16,635 nucleotides of DNA from positions 1 to 16,635 of the forward strand of contig DUNY01000114.1 of assembly GCA_012839145.1 (NCBI GenBank). Direction: 5' to 3'. The notes under the pieces were generated by a model that was not told the origin of the DNA, made no database searches, and saw nothing but the letters and a program-made list of their open reading frames with translations. The stretch is from Thermoanaerobacterales bacterium (GTDB lineage: Bacteria; Bacillota; Thermosediminibacteria; Thermosediminibacterales; Tepidanaerobacteraceae). Both the position numbers and the translations under genes were made by a program. Positions 7,786 to 14,269 of the stretch are shown one piece after another. Within the stretch, counting starts at the first letter, position 1. Every line of letters starts with the position of its first letter.

Positions 7786-8829
7786 TTGGAAAAAATCAAA
7801 CTTACTCAACTTACAGACAGTGCCGGATGAGCTGCTAAAATCGGGCCACAGGTCCTGTCGCAGGTACTGCGACAATTACCGGTATCAGTCAATGAGAACC
7901 TATTGGTAAGTCTTACCACATCAGATGATGCAGCAGTATATAAATTCGATGATAAAAGAGCTTTAATACTCACATTGGACTTTTTCACTCCGGTAGTGGA
8001 TGATCCTTATTCTTTCGGACAGATTGCAGCAGCTAACGCATTAAGTGACATATATGCCATGGGAGGCATACCCATAATTGCATTAAATGTAGTAGCTTTT
8101 CCCGAAAAACTGGTGGAGGACGTACTTCCTAAAGTATTGAAAGGCGGTTTTGACAAGGTAAATGAGGCCGGGGCTGTGACTGCAGGAGGTCATTCCATAA
8201 AAAGCTCGGAACCCATATACGGTCTCTCGGTTGTAGGAGAAGTATCACCTAATCAGGTAATGACAAATGCAAAAGCAAAGCCGAAAGATGCATTAATTTT
8301 AACAAAACCCCTAGGTACAGGTGTTGCTACTACAGCTCTGAAAGCAGGTATGCTTGATGTTGAAGGAGAAAAAAAGGTCGTCAGTGTAATGAGCGCACTG
8401 AATAAAGTAGCATCAGAAGCTTGTATGGAAATCGGCGTCAATGCAATCACCGATATTACCGGTTTCGGTCTGCTTGGCCATGCTTATGAAATGGCACAAG
8501 CTTCAAATGTGACCATGAGGATAAATGCCAGAGCTTTGCCGTTACTGCCGCAAGTGGAGGAACTGGCCTCCATGGGCATTTTGCCAGGGGGAATGTACCA
8601 CAATAAAAAGTACTTAGTAAATGAAGTCAAAATCAGCAAAGATGTTCCGGAATCTATTTCAGATTTGGCCTTTGATCCTCAGACGTCTGGTGGGCTTTTG
8701 ATCTCGGTTGATACTGATAAGGCATTAGTTCTGCTTGAGTTGCTTAGACAAAAGGGTGTGGAAGACGCGGCAATTATCGGCGAAGTAAGGGAGCTTTCAG
8801 AGCATAAAATTATCCTTGAAGAATCATGA
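7786..8829 (+). CDS. selD: Selenide, water dikinase containing selenocysteine (UGA at codon 15)
   Basis: SelD makes selenophosphate from selenide and ATP, the selenium donor for Sec-tRNA synthesis. The frame starts at TTG 7786, 8 bases after AAGGAGG (7771-7777), and passes through an in-frame TGA at 7828-7830: residues read TDSAG-U-AAKIGPQ. This is the catalytic position, Cys17 in E. coli SelD; Lys18 three residues later matches its Lys20. After the UGA the protein continues with SLTTSDDAAVYK, FGQIAAANALSDIYAMGG, TAGGHSIKSSEPIYG, and FDPQTSGGLL, all SelD hallmarks. Full length is 347 residues, the usual size. A start at GTG 7903 would delete the active site and has no good ribosome site. A SECIS-like hairpin follows the UGA, and selA, selB and selC are all nearby, so Sec insertion rather than a nonsense mutation is the clear reading. 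Confidence 0.95.
7828..7874 (+). promoter_or_regulatory. Sec UGA codon and bacterial SECIS-like hairpin in selD
   Basis: The UGA at 7828-7830 is followed by a perfect 7-bp stem, TGTCGCA (7856-7862) with TGCGACA (7868-7874), closing the 5-base loop GGTAC. Bacterial SECIS elements are hairpins inside the coding region with a G-U in the apical loop that SelB recognises. The loop G-U here (7864-7865) lies 34 bases after the UGA, at the long end of the usual range. Recognition by the SelB encoded downstream is inferred. Confidence 0.8.
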
Positions 8830-8841
8830 GGAGGTCTTGTT

Positions 8842-10245
8842 TTGGAAAAAAATCAGGTTATGAGGAAACTGCCAAAAGTTGCAGAACTTCTTAACCAACC
8901 TGAAATTAGTTTATTGTGCGAAAAAAAAGGGCGCAATAGAGTAACAGATGCAATAAGAGAAAGTATTGATATTGTCAGACAGAATTTAGTTAAAGAGCTT
9001 AAAAAGAGTGACTATATAGAAACTGATGCAAAAGATTTAATGCGGCAGATTATGTCATATACTATGGAAAAACTATCGTCATCTCCATATACATTACGGC
9101 CTATTATAAATGCCACCGGTGTGGTGCTTCATACCAACCTGGGCAGAGCCCCTCTACCCCAGACAGCCCTTGACAGGATTCTAAAAATCGCCGGCAGCTA
9201 CTCCAACCTGGAATATGATATAAAAAAAGGCGGGCGAGGGGAACGCTATGACCATGTTAGAGTGTTATTATGTCAAATTACAGGTGCTGAAGATGTATTA
9301 GTAGTCAACAATAATGCAGCAGCAGTACTGCTCTGCCTTTCAGCCATTGCATCCGGAAAAGAAGTAATCATTTCTCGTGGTCAGTTGGTGGAGATTGGCG
9401 GGAGCTTTCGTGTTCCCGATGTGATGGCCCAAAGTGGGGCTCGATTGGTGGAGGTTGGGACAACCAACAAGACATACCTGAGAGATTATGAAAATGCAAT
9501 AAATGAAGACACCGGAATGCTTTTAAAAGTACATACAAGCAATTTTAAAGTTATTGGTTTCACCTCTAATGTAAATAACACGGAACTTTCATCACTGGGT
9601 AAAAAGTATAAAATTCCCGTGATGGAGGATTTGGGCAGCGGTATACTGGTAGATTTAACTCCTTACGGTTTTCCTTATGAACCGACGGTTTCGGATTCAC
9701 TGAAGGCAGGAATGGACTTAGTGACCTTTAGCGGTGATAAGCTGCTTGGCGGTCCTCAAGCCGGAATTATCGTAGGCAAAAGGGAACTGATTTCACGAAT
9801 AAAATCCCACCCTCTCACAAGGGCGGTCCGTGTCGATAAAATGACTCTAGCCGCTCTAGAAGCTGTGCTGCTTTTCTATAAAGACGGTTATTGGGATGAA
9901 ATACCAACTATTCACATGCTGACAAGATCGTTACAAATCCTGGAAGAACAAGCTCGGTTACTGCACAAAGGCTTGACCGATATAATCGGGGATAAAGGGC
10001 AGGTTAAAATCATTGACGACATTTCCGAAACCGGGGGTGGATCTTTCCCGGGGCATGAAATGCCCACTAAAGCTGTTACAATGGAAATTAATGAAATATC
10101 AGCACAGAAAATATCCGAGAGGTTAAGGGAAGTTCCGATTCCGGTCATCGGCCGGATAAAAAAGGATAAGTTTTTACTGGATGTTCGGACCATGACTGAT
10201 GAAGATATAATGAAAACAATAGAAATGGTGGGAAAGCTAATATGA
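8842..10245 (+). CDS. selA: L-seryl-tRNA(Sec) selenium transferase
   Basis: PLP-dependent enzyme that converts Ser-tRNA-Sec to Sec-tRNA-Sec using selenophosphate; in bacteria it forms a large homodecamer. 467 residues, the normal length. Hallmarks: an N-terminal helical tRNA-binding domain (about 1-85), INATGVVLHTNLGRAPL, the GGRGERYDH region, VNNNAAAVLL, SRGQLVEIGGSFR, EDLGSG, and FSGDKLLGGPQAG with Lys300 as the PLP-binding lysine (Lys295 in E. coli). The start is TTG 8842 with GAGGAGG at 8828-8834, 7 bases away. It begins 12 bp after selD, and its TGA overlaps the ATG of selB (ATGA), suggesting translational coupling. Confidence 0.96.
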   Translation: MEKNQVMRKLPKVAELLNQPEISLLCEKKGRNRVTDAIRESIDIVRQNLVKELKKSDYIETDAKDLMRQIMSYTMEKLSSSPYTLRPIINATGVVLHTNLGRAPLPQTALDRILKIAGSYSNLEYDIKKGGRGERYDHVRVLLCQITGAEDVLVVNNNAAAVLLCLSAIASGKEVIISRGQLVEIGGSFRVPDVMAQSGARLVEVGTTNKTYLRDYENAINEDTGMLLKVHTSNFKVIGFTSNVNNTELSSLGKKYKIPVMEDLGSGILVDLTPYGFPYEPTVSDSLKAGMDLVTFSGDKLLGGPQAGIIVGKRELISRIKSHPLTRAVRVDKMTLAALEAVLLFYKDGYWDEIPTIHMLTRSLQILEEQARLLHKGLTDIIGDKGQVKIIDDISETGGGSFPGHEMPTKAVTMEINEISAQKISERLREVPIPVIGRIKKDKFLLDVRTMTDEDIMKTIEMVGKLI

Positions 10246-12155
10246 GCAATATTATTCTTGGGACGGCAGGTCATATAGATCACGGCAAAACCACCCTAAT
10301 AAAAGCACTGACAGGTATAGATGCCGACAGACTGTCAGAAGAAAAAAAACGAGGTATTACCATTGACCTTGGATTTGCACATTTATCTCTGCCCTCAGGT
10401 CAAGAAGTTAGTATCGTGGATGTTCCTGGCCATGAAAGGTTTGTCAAAAACATGGTGGCCGGTGTTGGCGGTATTGATATGGTTCTTTTTATTGTGGCTG
10501 CTGATGAAGGTGTTATGCCGCAAACAAAAGAACACCTAAATATACTAAAAATACTAAATATTGAGCGAGGCCTTACGGTTTTAACCAAAAAGGATAAGTC
10601 TGATGATGAATGGCTGGAATTGGTTATAGAAGATGTCAGGGAACAGATAAAGGGAACATTTCTTGAAAAATCACCGATAATTCCTGTATCATCGATTACA
10701 GGTGAAGGGATTGAGACCTTAAAAGCAGCTATAGATGAAATGTGCAGTAAAGAAATCCTCAAAGATAACCAGTCACCTTTTCGGCTGCCCATAGATAGAA
10801 TATTCACAATGTCCGGCATCGGAACGGTGGTTACCGGCAGTCTCCTTTATGGTACTGCAAGCATCGGTGATGATGTAGAAATATTTCCAAAAGGTAAAAG
10901 ATCCAGAATCAGGAGCATACAATCACACGGCAAAACTAGTAATCAAGCCTTTGGAGGGCAGAGAATAGCTTTTAATCTTACAGACCTCAAGGTAGAGGAT
11001 ATGGAAAGAGGGGATGTGGTAGCAAAGCCTGGAACACTCATTCCAGTAACTAAAGCCTTAGCATATTTTAAGCTTCTGGATGATGCAAAGGGCCCCCTTA
11101 AAAACAGAGAGCGTATAAGGTTTCATACCGGAACAAAAGAAATTATGGCTAGGATTGCGTTTCTTGACAGGGACAAGCTATTACCTGGGGAAAATGCCTT
11201 TGTCCGGCTTATATTTGAAGAGACTGTTGCTTGTGCATATAAAGACCGGTATGTAGTTAGGAGTTATTCTCCCATAACTACTATAGGCGGTGGGCAGATA
11301 CTTTATGTGAATCCTCGGAGAATCAAAAAGAGTATTCAGAAAAGAGCACAACAGGTTTTACAAAATGCCTATGAAGGGGATTTACATGAATTTATTCAGG
11401 GACTGCTGGAGCTTTTTGCAAACGAGTATCTTCAGATATCAAAAATAGCTCCATATACAGGCAAAAGCACAGACCAAATTAATGCAGCAGTAAAAACTCT
11501 GGTTTCTCAGGATAGAGTGAAAATATTCAAAATAGGTGAGGAAGATATAGTTGTAGATAGCAACTATTATAGCAGACTTACAGAAAGAGCCATCTCAATA
11601 ATTGAAAACTATCATAAAAATGAACCATTAAGTGACGGTATAGCTAGGGAAGAGCTTCGCAGCAGAATAAAAATGGAGCCCTCTCTTTTTGACAATCTCC
11701 TAAACAAATGGATTGATGAGGATCTTTTTGAAACCTCAGGCAGCACCGTGAAAAGAAAGGGTTTTGAAATAAAACTTAACGAGAGTCAAAAGGGTATTTT
11801 CGATAAAATCCTTAAATTATATGATGAAGGGGGATGGTCTCCGCCGAGTATAAATGAAGTCCTTTCCAGTTTTCCCACTAATCGGGAAAAAGACATAAAA
11901 CAAATGATATCAATGCTTACCGGTGATAGAAAGCTTATAAAGCTTAATGAAGAACTATACATGACAAAAGAATGGGTCAAGCAGGCCAAGCAACTTCTAA
12001 GAAAACATTTTGAAACCAACCGGGAACTGACTGCATCAGACTTCCGAAAGATGCTAGGGACCACCAGAAAATACGCCATTCCTCTACTGGAACACATGGA
12101 CAGCATAAAACTCACCAAAAGACAACCCAATGGTGTCAGGCACCTAAGTTATTAA
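10242..12155 (+). CDS. selB: Selenocysteine-specific elongation factor
   Basis: GTPase that carries Sec-tRNA-Sec to the ribosome and binds the SECIS hairpin. 637 residues, the normal length. EF-Tu-like domains lead: G1 GHIDHGKTT at residues 10-18, the GITIDLGFA switch region, G3 DVPGH at 60-64, and G4 TKKD at 115-118. Beta-barrel domains II and III follow (to about residue 370), with a C-terminal series of winged-helix repeats that in the family bind the mRNA hairpin. It starts with ATG inside the selA stop, with only a weak purine site, so coupling to selA is likely. The final TAA (12153-12155) shares bases with the stop codon of the convergent GIY-YIG gene. Its 3' end is part of a diverged 57-bp direct repeat found again after selC. 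Confidence 0.97.
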   Translation: MSNIILGTAGHIDHGKTTLIKALTGIDADRLSEEKKRGITIDLGFAHLSLPSGQEVSIVDVPGHERFVKNMVAGVGGIDMVLFIVAADEGVMPQTKEHLNILKILNIERGLTVLTKKDKSDDEWLELVIEDVREQIKGTFLEKSPIIPVSSITGEGIETLKAAIDEMCSKEILKDNQSPFRLPIDRIFTMSGIGTVVTGSLLYGTASIGDDVEIFPKGKRSRIRSIQSHGKTSNQAFGGQRIAFNLTDLKVEDMERGDVVAKPGTLIPVTKALAYFKLLDDAKGPLKNRERIRFHTGTKEIMARIAFLDRDKLLPGENAFVRLIFEETVACAYKDRYVVRSYSPITTIGGGQILYVNPRRIKKSIQKRAQQVLQNAYEGDLHEFIQGLLELFANEYLQISKIAPYTGKSTDQINAAVKTLVSQDRVKIFKIGEEDIVVDSNYYSRLTERAISIIENYHKNEPLSDGIAREELRSRIKMEPSLFDNLLNKWIDEDLFETSGSTVKRKGFEIKLNESQKGIFDKILKLYDEGGWSPPSINEVLSSFPTNREKDIKQMISMLTGDRKLIKLNEELYMTKEWVKQAKQLLRKHFETNRELTASDFRKMLGTTRKYAIPLLEHMDSIKLTKRQPNGVRHLSY

Positions 12156-12180
12156 GTTATGGAAGATTCTATAAGTTCAA
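12124..12180 (+). repeat. Diverged direct repeat, copy A (selB / GIY-YIG 3' ends)
   Basis: Aligned without gaps to 12766-12822 (offset 642), 42 of 57 bases agree by my hand count. The best blocks are AACCCAATG, GGCAC, and ATTAAGTTAT. Copy A covers the last codons of selB and the convergent last codons of the GIY-YIG gene; copy B is non-coding. Confidence 0.6.
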
Positions 12181-12400
12181 TCTTTCGAGTCCTTGTCATT
12201 CGCTTTATCTCATACTCCCTTTTTTGGGCGGATATTTTATTATCATGTTCTTCAAAATATGCCAACTTTACCGGAAGCCTAGCTCTCGTATATTTGGAGG
12301 CTTTTCCCAGCAGATGGGCCTCCATTCTTTTATCAAGATTATTGGTCCACCCAGTGTACAAGGTCTTGTCCGAACATTCAAGAATATAAACATAACACAT
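12152..12400 (-). CDS. GIY-YIG domain protein (UPF0213/YhbQ type)
   Basis: Small stand-alone GIY-YIG nuclease-fold protein, 82 residues. It begins with the typical YVYILECSD...LYTGWTNN block (GIY and YIG strands), followed by the LDKRMEAH helix with the conserved Arg and a C-terminal FEEHDNKISAQKREYEIKRM segment. This matches the YhbQ-like family of UvrC-related small proteins, whose role is poorly defined (possibly DNA repair or nucleic acid cleavage). Start: the second Met (12400) is chosen because relatives begin M-x-YVYIL, and GGTGA lies 7 bases upstream. An ATG at 12421 would add seven residues behind a weaker AAGG. It faces selB tail to tail, the two stop codons overlapping in TTAA (12152-12155). 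Family assignment is good; the function is open. Confidence 0.9.
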   Translation of the reverse strand: MCYVYILECSDKTLYTGWTNNLDKRMEAHLLGKASKYTRARLPVKLAYFEEHDNKISAQKREYEIKRMTRTRKIELIESSIT

Positions 12401-12440
12401 AATATAATCACCAAGATACATTATACCTTAAAAAGGGGAA

Positions 12441-12460
12441 AACCCATAACTAAATGGGTT
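12441..12460. repeat. Short inverted repeat in the GIY-YIG/selC spacer
   Basis: AACCCAT (12441-12447) and ATGGGTT (12454-12460) form a perfect 7-bp stem with a 6-base loop. On the minus strand it is followed by a pyrimidine run, so it could be a weak terminator or attenuator ahead of the GIY-YIG gene. A further A-run/T-run hairpin (about 12476-12507) lies next to it. Neither is a convincing terminator. Confidence 0.35.
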
Positions 12461-12599
12461 AAGAATTTCATCTGTAAAAAAAGCTTGCCATTTAATAGGC
12501 TTTTCTAAACAAATTATTATACTACAGGCAAAAAAATCAAAGTTATTCTAAGACATCAAGTTTACTATATGCCCAAATATTATGAAATTAGCGTTCCTA

Positions 12600-12628
12600 T
12601 TGAAATAAAGCCCTGACTTTGCTACAAT
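12600..12628 (+). promoter_or_regulatory. Promoter of selC
   Basis: TTGAAA at 12600-12605, a 17-base spacer, and TACAAT at 12623-12628. The tRNA begins at 12635, six bases after the -10 element. Initiation would therefore fall at or next to the first base of the mature tRNA, leaving little or no 5' leader. Confidence 0.75.
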
Positions 12629-12634
12629 CTATTT

Positions 12635-12729
12635 GGGAGTAGATGGGTGCTGGTGTGCCCTCTGGTCGTCAAAATCAGTATCGGGGGCAAAACCTCCGGG
12701 GTGGGTTCGATTCCCACATACTCCCGCCA
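12635..12729 (+). tRNA. selC: Selenocysteine tRNA (anticodon TCA), CCA encoded
   Basis: 95 bases including encoded CCA. Acceptor GGGAGTAG (12635-12642) pairs with ATACTCCC (12718-12725) in seven of eight positions; the eighth is G.A. The D arm has the Sec-specific 6-bp stem (12645-12650 with 12655-12660, two wobbles) and a 4-base TGGT loop. The anticodon arm CTGGT/ATCAG (12662-12666, 12674-12678) holds loop CGTCAAA, with anticodon TCA at 12669-12671, which reads UGA. The long variable arm has a 6-bp stem (12682-12687 with 12693-12698) and loop CAAAA. The T arm is GTGGG-TTCGATT-CCCAC. Discriminator G is at 12726. These features are diagnostic for bacterial tRNA-Sec, and the selDAB genes upstream agree. 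Oddity: the base before the anticodon (position 33) is G, not the near-universal U. Confidence 0.96.
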
Positions 12730-12765
12730 AATCCAATGCAAGCCAATGACCGTAAGACTCTGAAA

Positions 12766-12822
12766 AACCCAATGTCACCGGGCACTTAACATATTAAGTT
12801 ATTGCATATTATATAAGGTTAG
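12766..12822 (+). repeat. Diverged direct repeat, copy B (downstream of selC)
   Basis: Non-coding copy of 12124-12180 (42 of 57 bases identical, no gaps). It starts 36 bases after the tRNA-Sec CCA and ends at the terminator hairpin. It looks like a decayed duplicate of the selB 3' end, so the GIY-YIG gene and selC lie between the two copies. Confidence 0.6.
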
Positions 12823-12860
12823 AGAAACCAAGGGAACTGTACCCTTGGTTTCTATTATTT
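12823..12860 (+). terminator. Strong hairpin terminator after selC, possibly bidirectional
   Basis: A perfect 12-bp stem, AGAAACCAAGGG (12823-12834) with CCCTTGGTTTCT (12842-12853), has a 7-base loop and is followed by the T-rich ATTATTTTAT. It can end the selC transcript. It also abuts the stop of the convergent minus-strand gene (12855) and may serve it too, although the minus-strand tail has fewer T residues. Confidence 0.8.
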
Positions 12861-13157
12861 TATCCTTTTCATTATAAATTCGTCACGTCTAGTGACTTCT
12901 TTTTCAATCCGATCAAGTTTTTCACTGTTTTGCTTGTATCCATCAAAAAGAGCTGAAAGTTTTTCACCATGATCATGTTCAGTTCTAAGCACAGTTTTTC
13001 TAATCTCAGCTATTTCTGTTTTCATTCCAGTCATTTCAGTCTTCATTCCCGCCATATCCGATTTCATTTCAGTCTTTATTCCCGCCATATCTGTACTAAG
13101 CTCACTAATTTGAGCAACCACAAGTTCCAATAGTTTTCTGTCAGAAGCATTTTCCAT
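12855..13157 (-). CDS. Small coiled-coil protein of unknown function
   Basis: 100 residues, highly charged, with no signal peptide or membrane segment. I do not recognise a family. An N-terminal heptad-like stretch (RKLLELVVAQISEL) leads into hendecad repeats of 11 residues (DMAGIKTEMKS, DMAGMKTEMTG, MKTEIAEIRKT; about residues 23-54), and a second helical segment (about 60-100) ends in basic residues. The whole protein should form a long parallel or antiparallel coiled coil. Start ATG at 13157 has GGAGG 10 bases upstream, so it is probably expressed. The DNA behind the repeats is a near-perfect 33-bp tandem duplication. It stands alone between selC and mazEF, on the opposite strand from both. 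Similar small coiled-coil proteins occur in clostridial accessory DNA, but I cannot assign a function. Confidence 0.8.
   Translation of the reverse strand: MENASDRKLLELVVAQISELSTDMAGIKTEMKSDMAGMKTEMTGMKTEIAEIRKTVLRTEHDHGEKLSALFDGYKQNSEKLDRIEKEVTRRDEFIMKRIK
13032..13097 (-). repeat. 33-bp tandem repeat encoding hendecads
   Basis: Two adjacent 33-bp units (13032-13064 and 13065-13097) agree at 28 of 33 bases by hand count. A partial third unit lies to the left. Each encodes 11 residues of the coiled coil, so the repeat is coding and length-preserving. Confidence 0.8.
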
Positions 13158-13304
13158 AGGTTTTTATCCTCCGTTTACATAAACCTTTACGATTAAAGTA
13201 TATATTATATATTCCGTAAACGCAATAACTATAGAATGATGCAACATAAACTGCTTTTAATGATTTTTACTCTAAAAACGACAGCAAAATATTAAAGCAG
13301 ATTA

Positions 13305-13334
13305 TTGATGAATGTAGATACATAGTATATACTA
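13305..13334 (+). promoter_or_regulatory. mazEF promoter overlapped by a 12-bp palindrome
   Basis: TTGATG (13305-13310), a 17-base spacer, and TATACT (13328-13333). The -10 lies inside the perfect palindrome TAGTATATACTA (13323-13334). MazE-type antitoxins repress their own operon by binding palindromes at the promoter, so this is the likely autoregulatory operator. Confidence 0.65.
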
Positions 13335-13351
13335 AAATATGAGGTGATGAT

Positions 13352-13591
13352 ATGTATACAACAATTCAAAAGTGGGGAAACAGCCAAGCTGTGAGACTCC
13401 CGAAGGCTATTCTAGAGATGGCCAAACTCAAAGAAAATGATAAAGTGGAAATTAAAGTTGAAAATGGCAATCTGGTCATTATTCCCATTAAAAAACATAA
13501 AACACTGGAAGAAAGAATTGCCGAATATAAAGGAGATTACACTTGTAGTGAATGGAACACAGGAAAACCAAGAGGTAAAGAGGTATTTTAA
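13352..13591 (+). CDS. mazE: MazE-type antitoxin (AbrB/SpoVT fold)
   Basis: 79 residues. The N-terminal half is a swapped-hairpin AbrB/MazE DNA-binding domain (YTTIQKWGNSQAVRLPKAIL, then a VEIKVENGNLVI strand). The C-terminal tail (about 46-79) is charged and probably disordered, the part that wraps around and blocks the toxin in this family. It neutralises MazF and represses the operon. ATG at 13352 follows GAGGTGA. Its TAA is immediately followed by the ATG of mazF with no gap, the usual coupled order of antitoxin then toxin. Confidence 0.93.
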   Translation: MYTTIQKWGNSQAVRLPKAILEMAKLKENDKVEIKVENGNLVIIPIKKHKTLEERIAEYKGDYTCSEWNTGKPRGKEVF

Positions 13592-13924
13592 ATGAGATAT
13601 ATACCGGGGCAAGGCGATATTGTATTTTTAGACTTTTACCCACAAGCAGGACATGAACAAAGAGGGAAAAGACCGGCGTTAGTTGTCAGTAATAAAACTT
13701 ATAATAAATTTACCAACATGGCTATCGTTTGCCCTATAACTAATACTTACAGAGATTTTCCTTTACATGTGAAATTGGATGAAAGAACTAAAACAACAGG
13801 AGTTATAATGTGTGAACAACTAAAAGCATTGGATATTTATGCAAGAAATGTAATATTTCACGAAAAAGCTCCAAAAGATATCATGGAAGAAGTGATAGAT
13901 ATTTTAATAGGTTTTATTGAATGA
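13592..13924 (+). CDS. mazF: MazF-type mRNA interferase toxin
   Basis: 110 residues, the usual size for MazF/PemK/ChpBK endoribonucleases, which cut mRNA at short sequences and halt growth when the antitoxin is lost. Hallmarks: N-terminal YIPGQGDIVFLDF, the QRGKRPALVVSN strand with conserved Arg residues, IVCPITNT, and CEQLKALD. No truncation is seen. AAGAGG (13578-13583) lies 8 bases from the ATG. The cleavage site cannot be predicted. It is followed by a probable terminator. Confidence 0.94.
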   Translation: MRYIPGQGDIVFLDFYPQAGHEQRGKRPALVVSNKTYNKFTNMAIVCPITNTYRDFPLHVKLDERTKTTGVIMCEQLKALDIYARNVIFHEKAPKDIMEEVIDILIGFIE

Positions 13925-13970
13925 GGTGCCCTCAAACTGATATATCAAGGGCGCCTATTTGGTGTTTTCA
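13924..13970 (+). terminator. Probable terminator of mazEF
   Basis: AGGTGCCCT (13924-13932) pairs with AGGGCGCCT (13948-13956) over 9 bp with one wobble. The 15-base loop contains the self-complementary TGATATATCA. The tail ATTTGGTGTTTT is only moderately T-rich, so strength is uncertain. The stem begins at the last base of the mazF stop codon. Confidence 0.5.
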
Positions 13971-14269
13971 CTCCGAGATCATTTACAAACTGCAGCAGTG
14001 AAAAAAAGCGGATGGCAGCTCTGTGAGTATCTTTGCAGGGTTGCAACGACAGGATTAGGATGGTACTTTGGTTATCACTGTCATAGTCATGAATTATCAC
14101 ATCCAACTACATAAACAAGAACAAATAAAAATATAGAATTTTGTGAAGGAAAAAGGGTTTTTATCAAGAATAATGATTAATAGAATAATTGACGTATTTA
14201 TTGCATTATTCGGTTTTACTGGGTAATGCATTCATAATACATGAAATGTAATTTACACAGGAGGTAAAG
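13957..14269. other. Gene-free spacer between mazF and the helicase gene
   Basis: I find no convincing gene here. It holds two inverted repeats. One is TTTTCACT (13965-13972) with AGTGAAAA (13997-14004). The other is TGCATTA (14202-14208) with TAATGCA (14224-14230), about 40-65 bases before the helicase start. The second could be an operator: TTGCAT (14201-14206) and TAATGC (14224-14229) stand 17 bases apart as a weak promoter-like pair within it. Base composition drops to strongly AT-rich from about 14100. Confidence 0.4.

Noticed and set aside
7828..7830. Nonsense mutation or frameshift making selD a pseudogene
   Set aside because: The TGA sits exactly at the catalytic Cys/Sec position, is followed by a hairpin with a G-U loop, and the genome encodes SelA, SelB and tRNA-Sec beside it.
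7903..8829. selD starting at GTG 7903
   Set aside because: It would remove the active site and has no good ribosome site, while TTG 7786 follows a perfect AAGGAGG and extends the SelD homology.
12427..12465. Terminator for selB on the plus strand
   Set aside because: The 7-bp hairpin is followed by AAGAATTTC rather than a T-run and lies nearly 290 bases past the stop.
12224..12508. Plus-strand open frame opposite the GIY-YIG gene
   Set aside because: The minus strand encodes a clear GIY-YIG protein here, and the plus-strand frame has no family signal or ribosome site.
13021..13100. CRISPR-like array
   Set aside because: The 33-bp repeats are directly adjacent with no spacers and encode hendecads in an intact reading frame.
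13966..14170. Remnant of a transposon or a broken gene between mazF and the helicase
   Set aside because: Short frames with several stops are present, but I found no recognisable transposase residues or terminal repeats.
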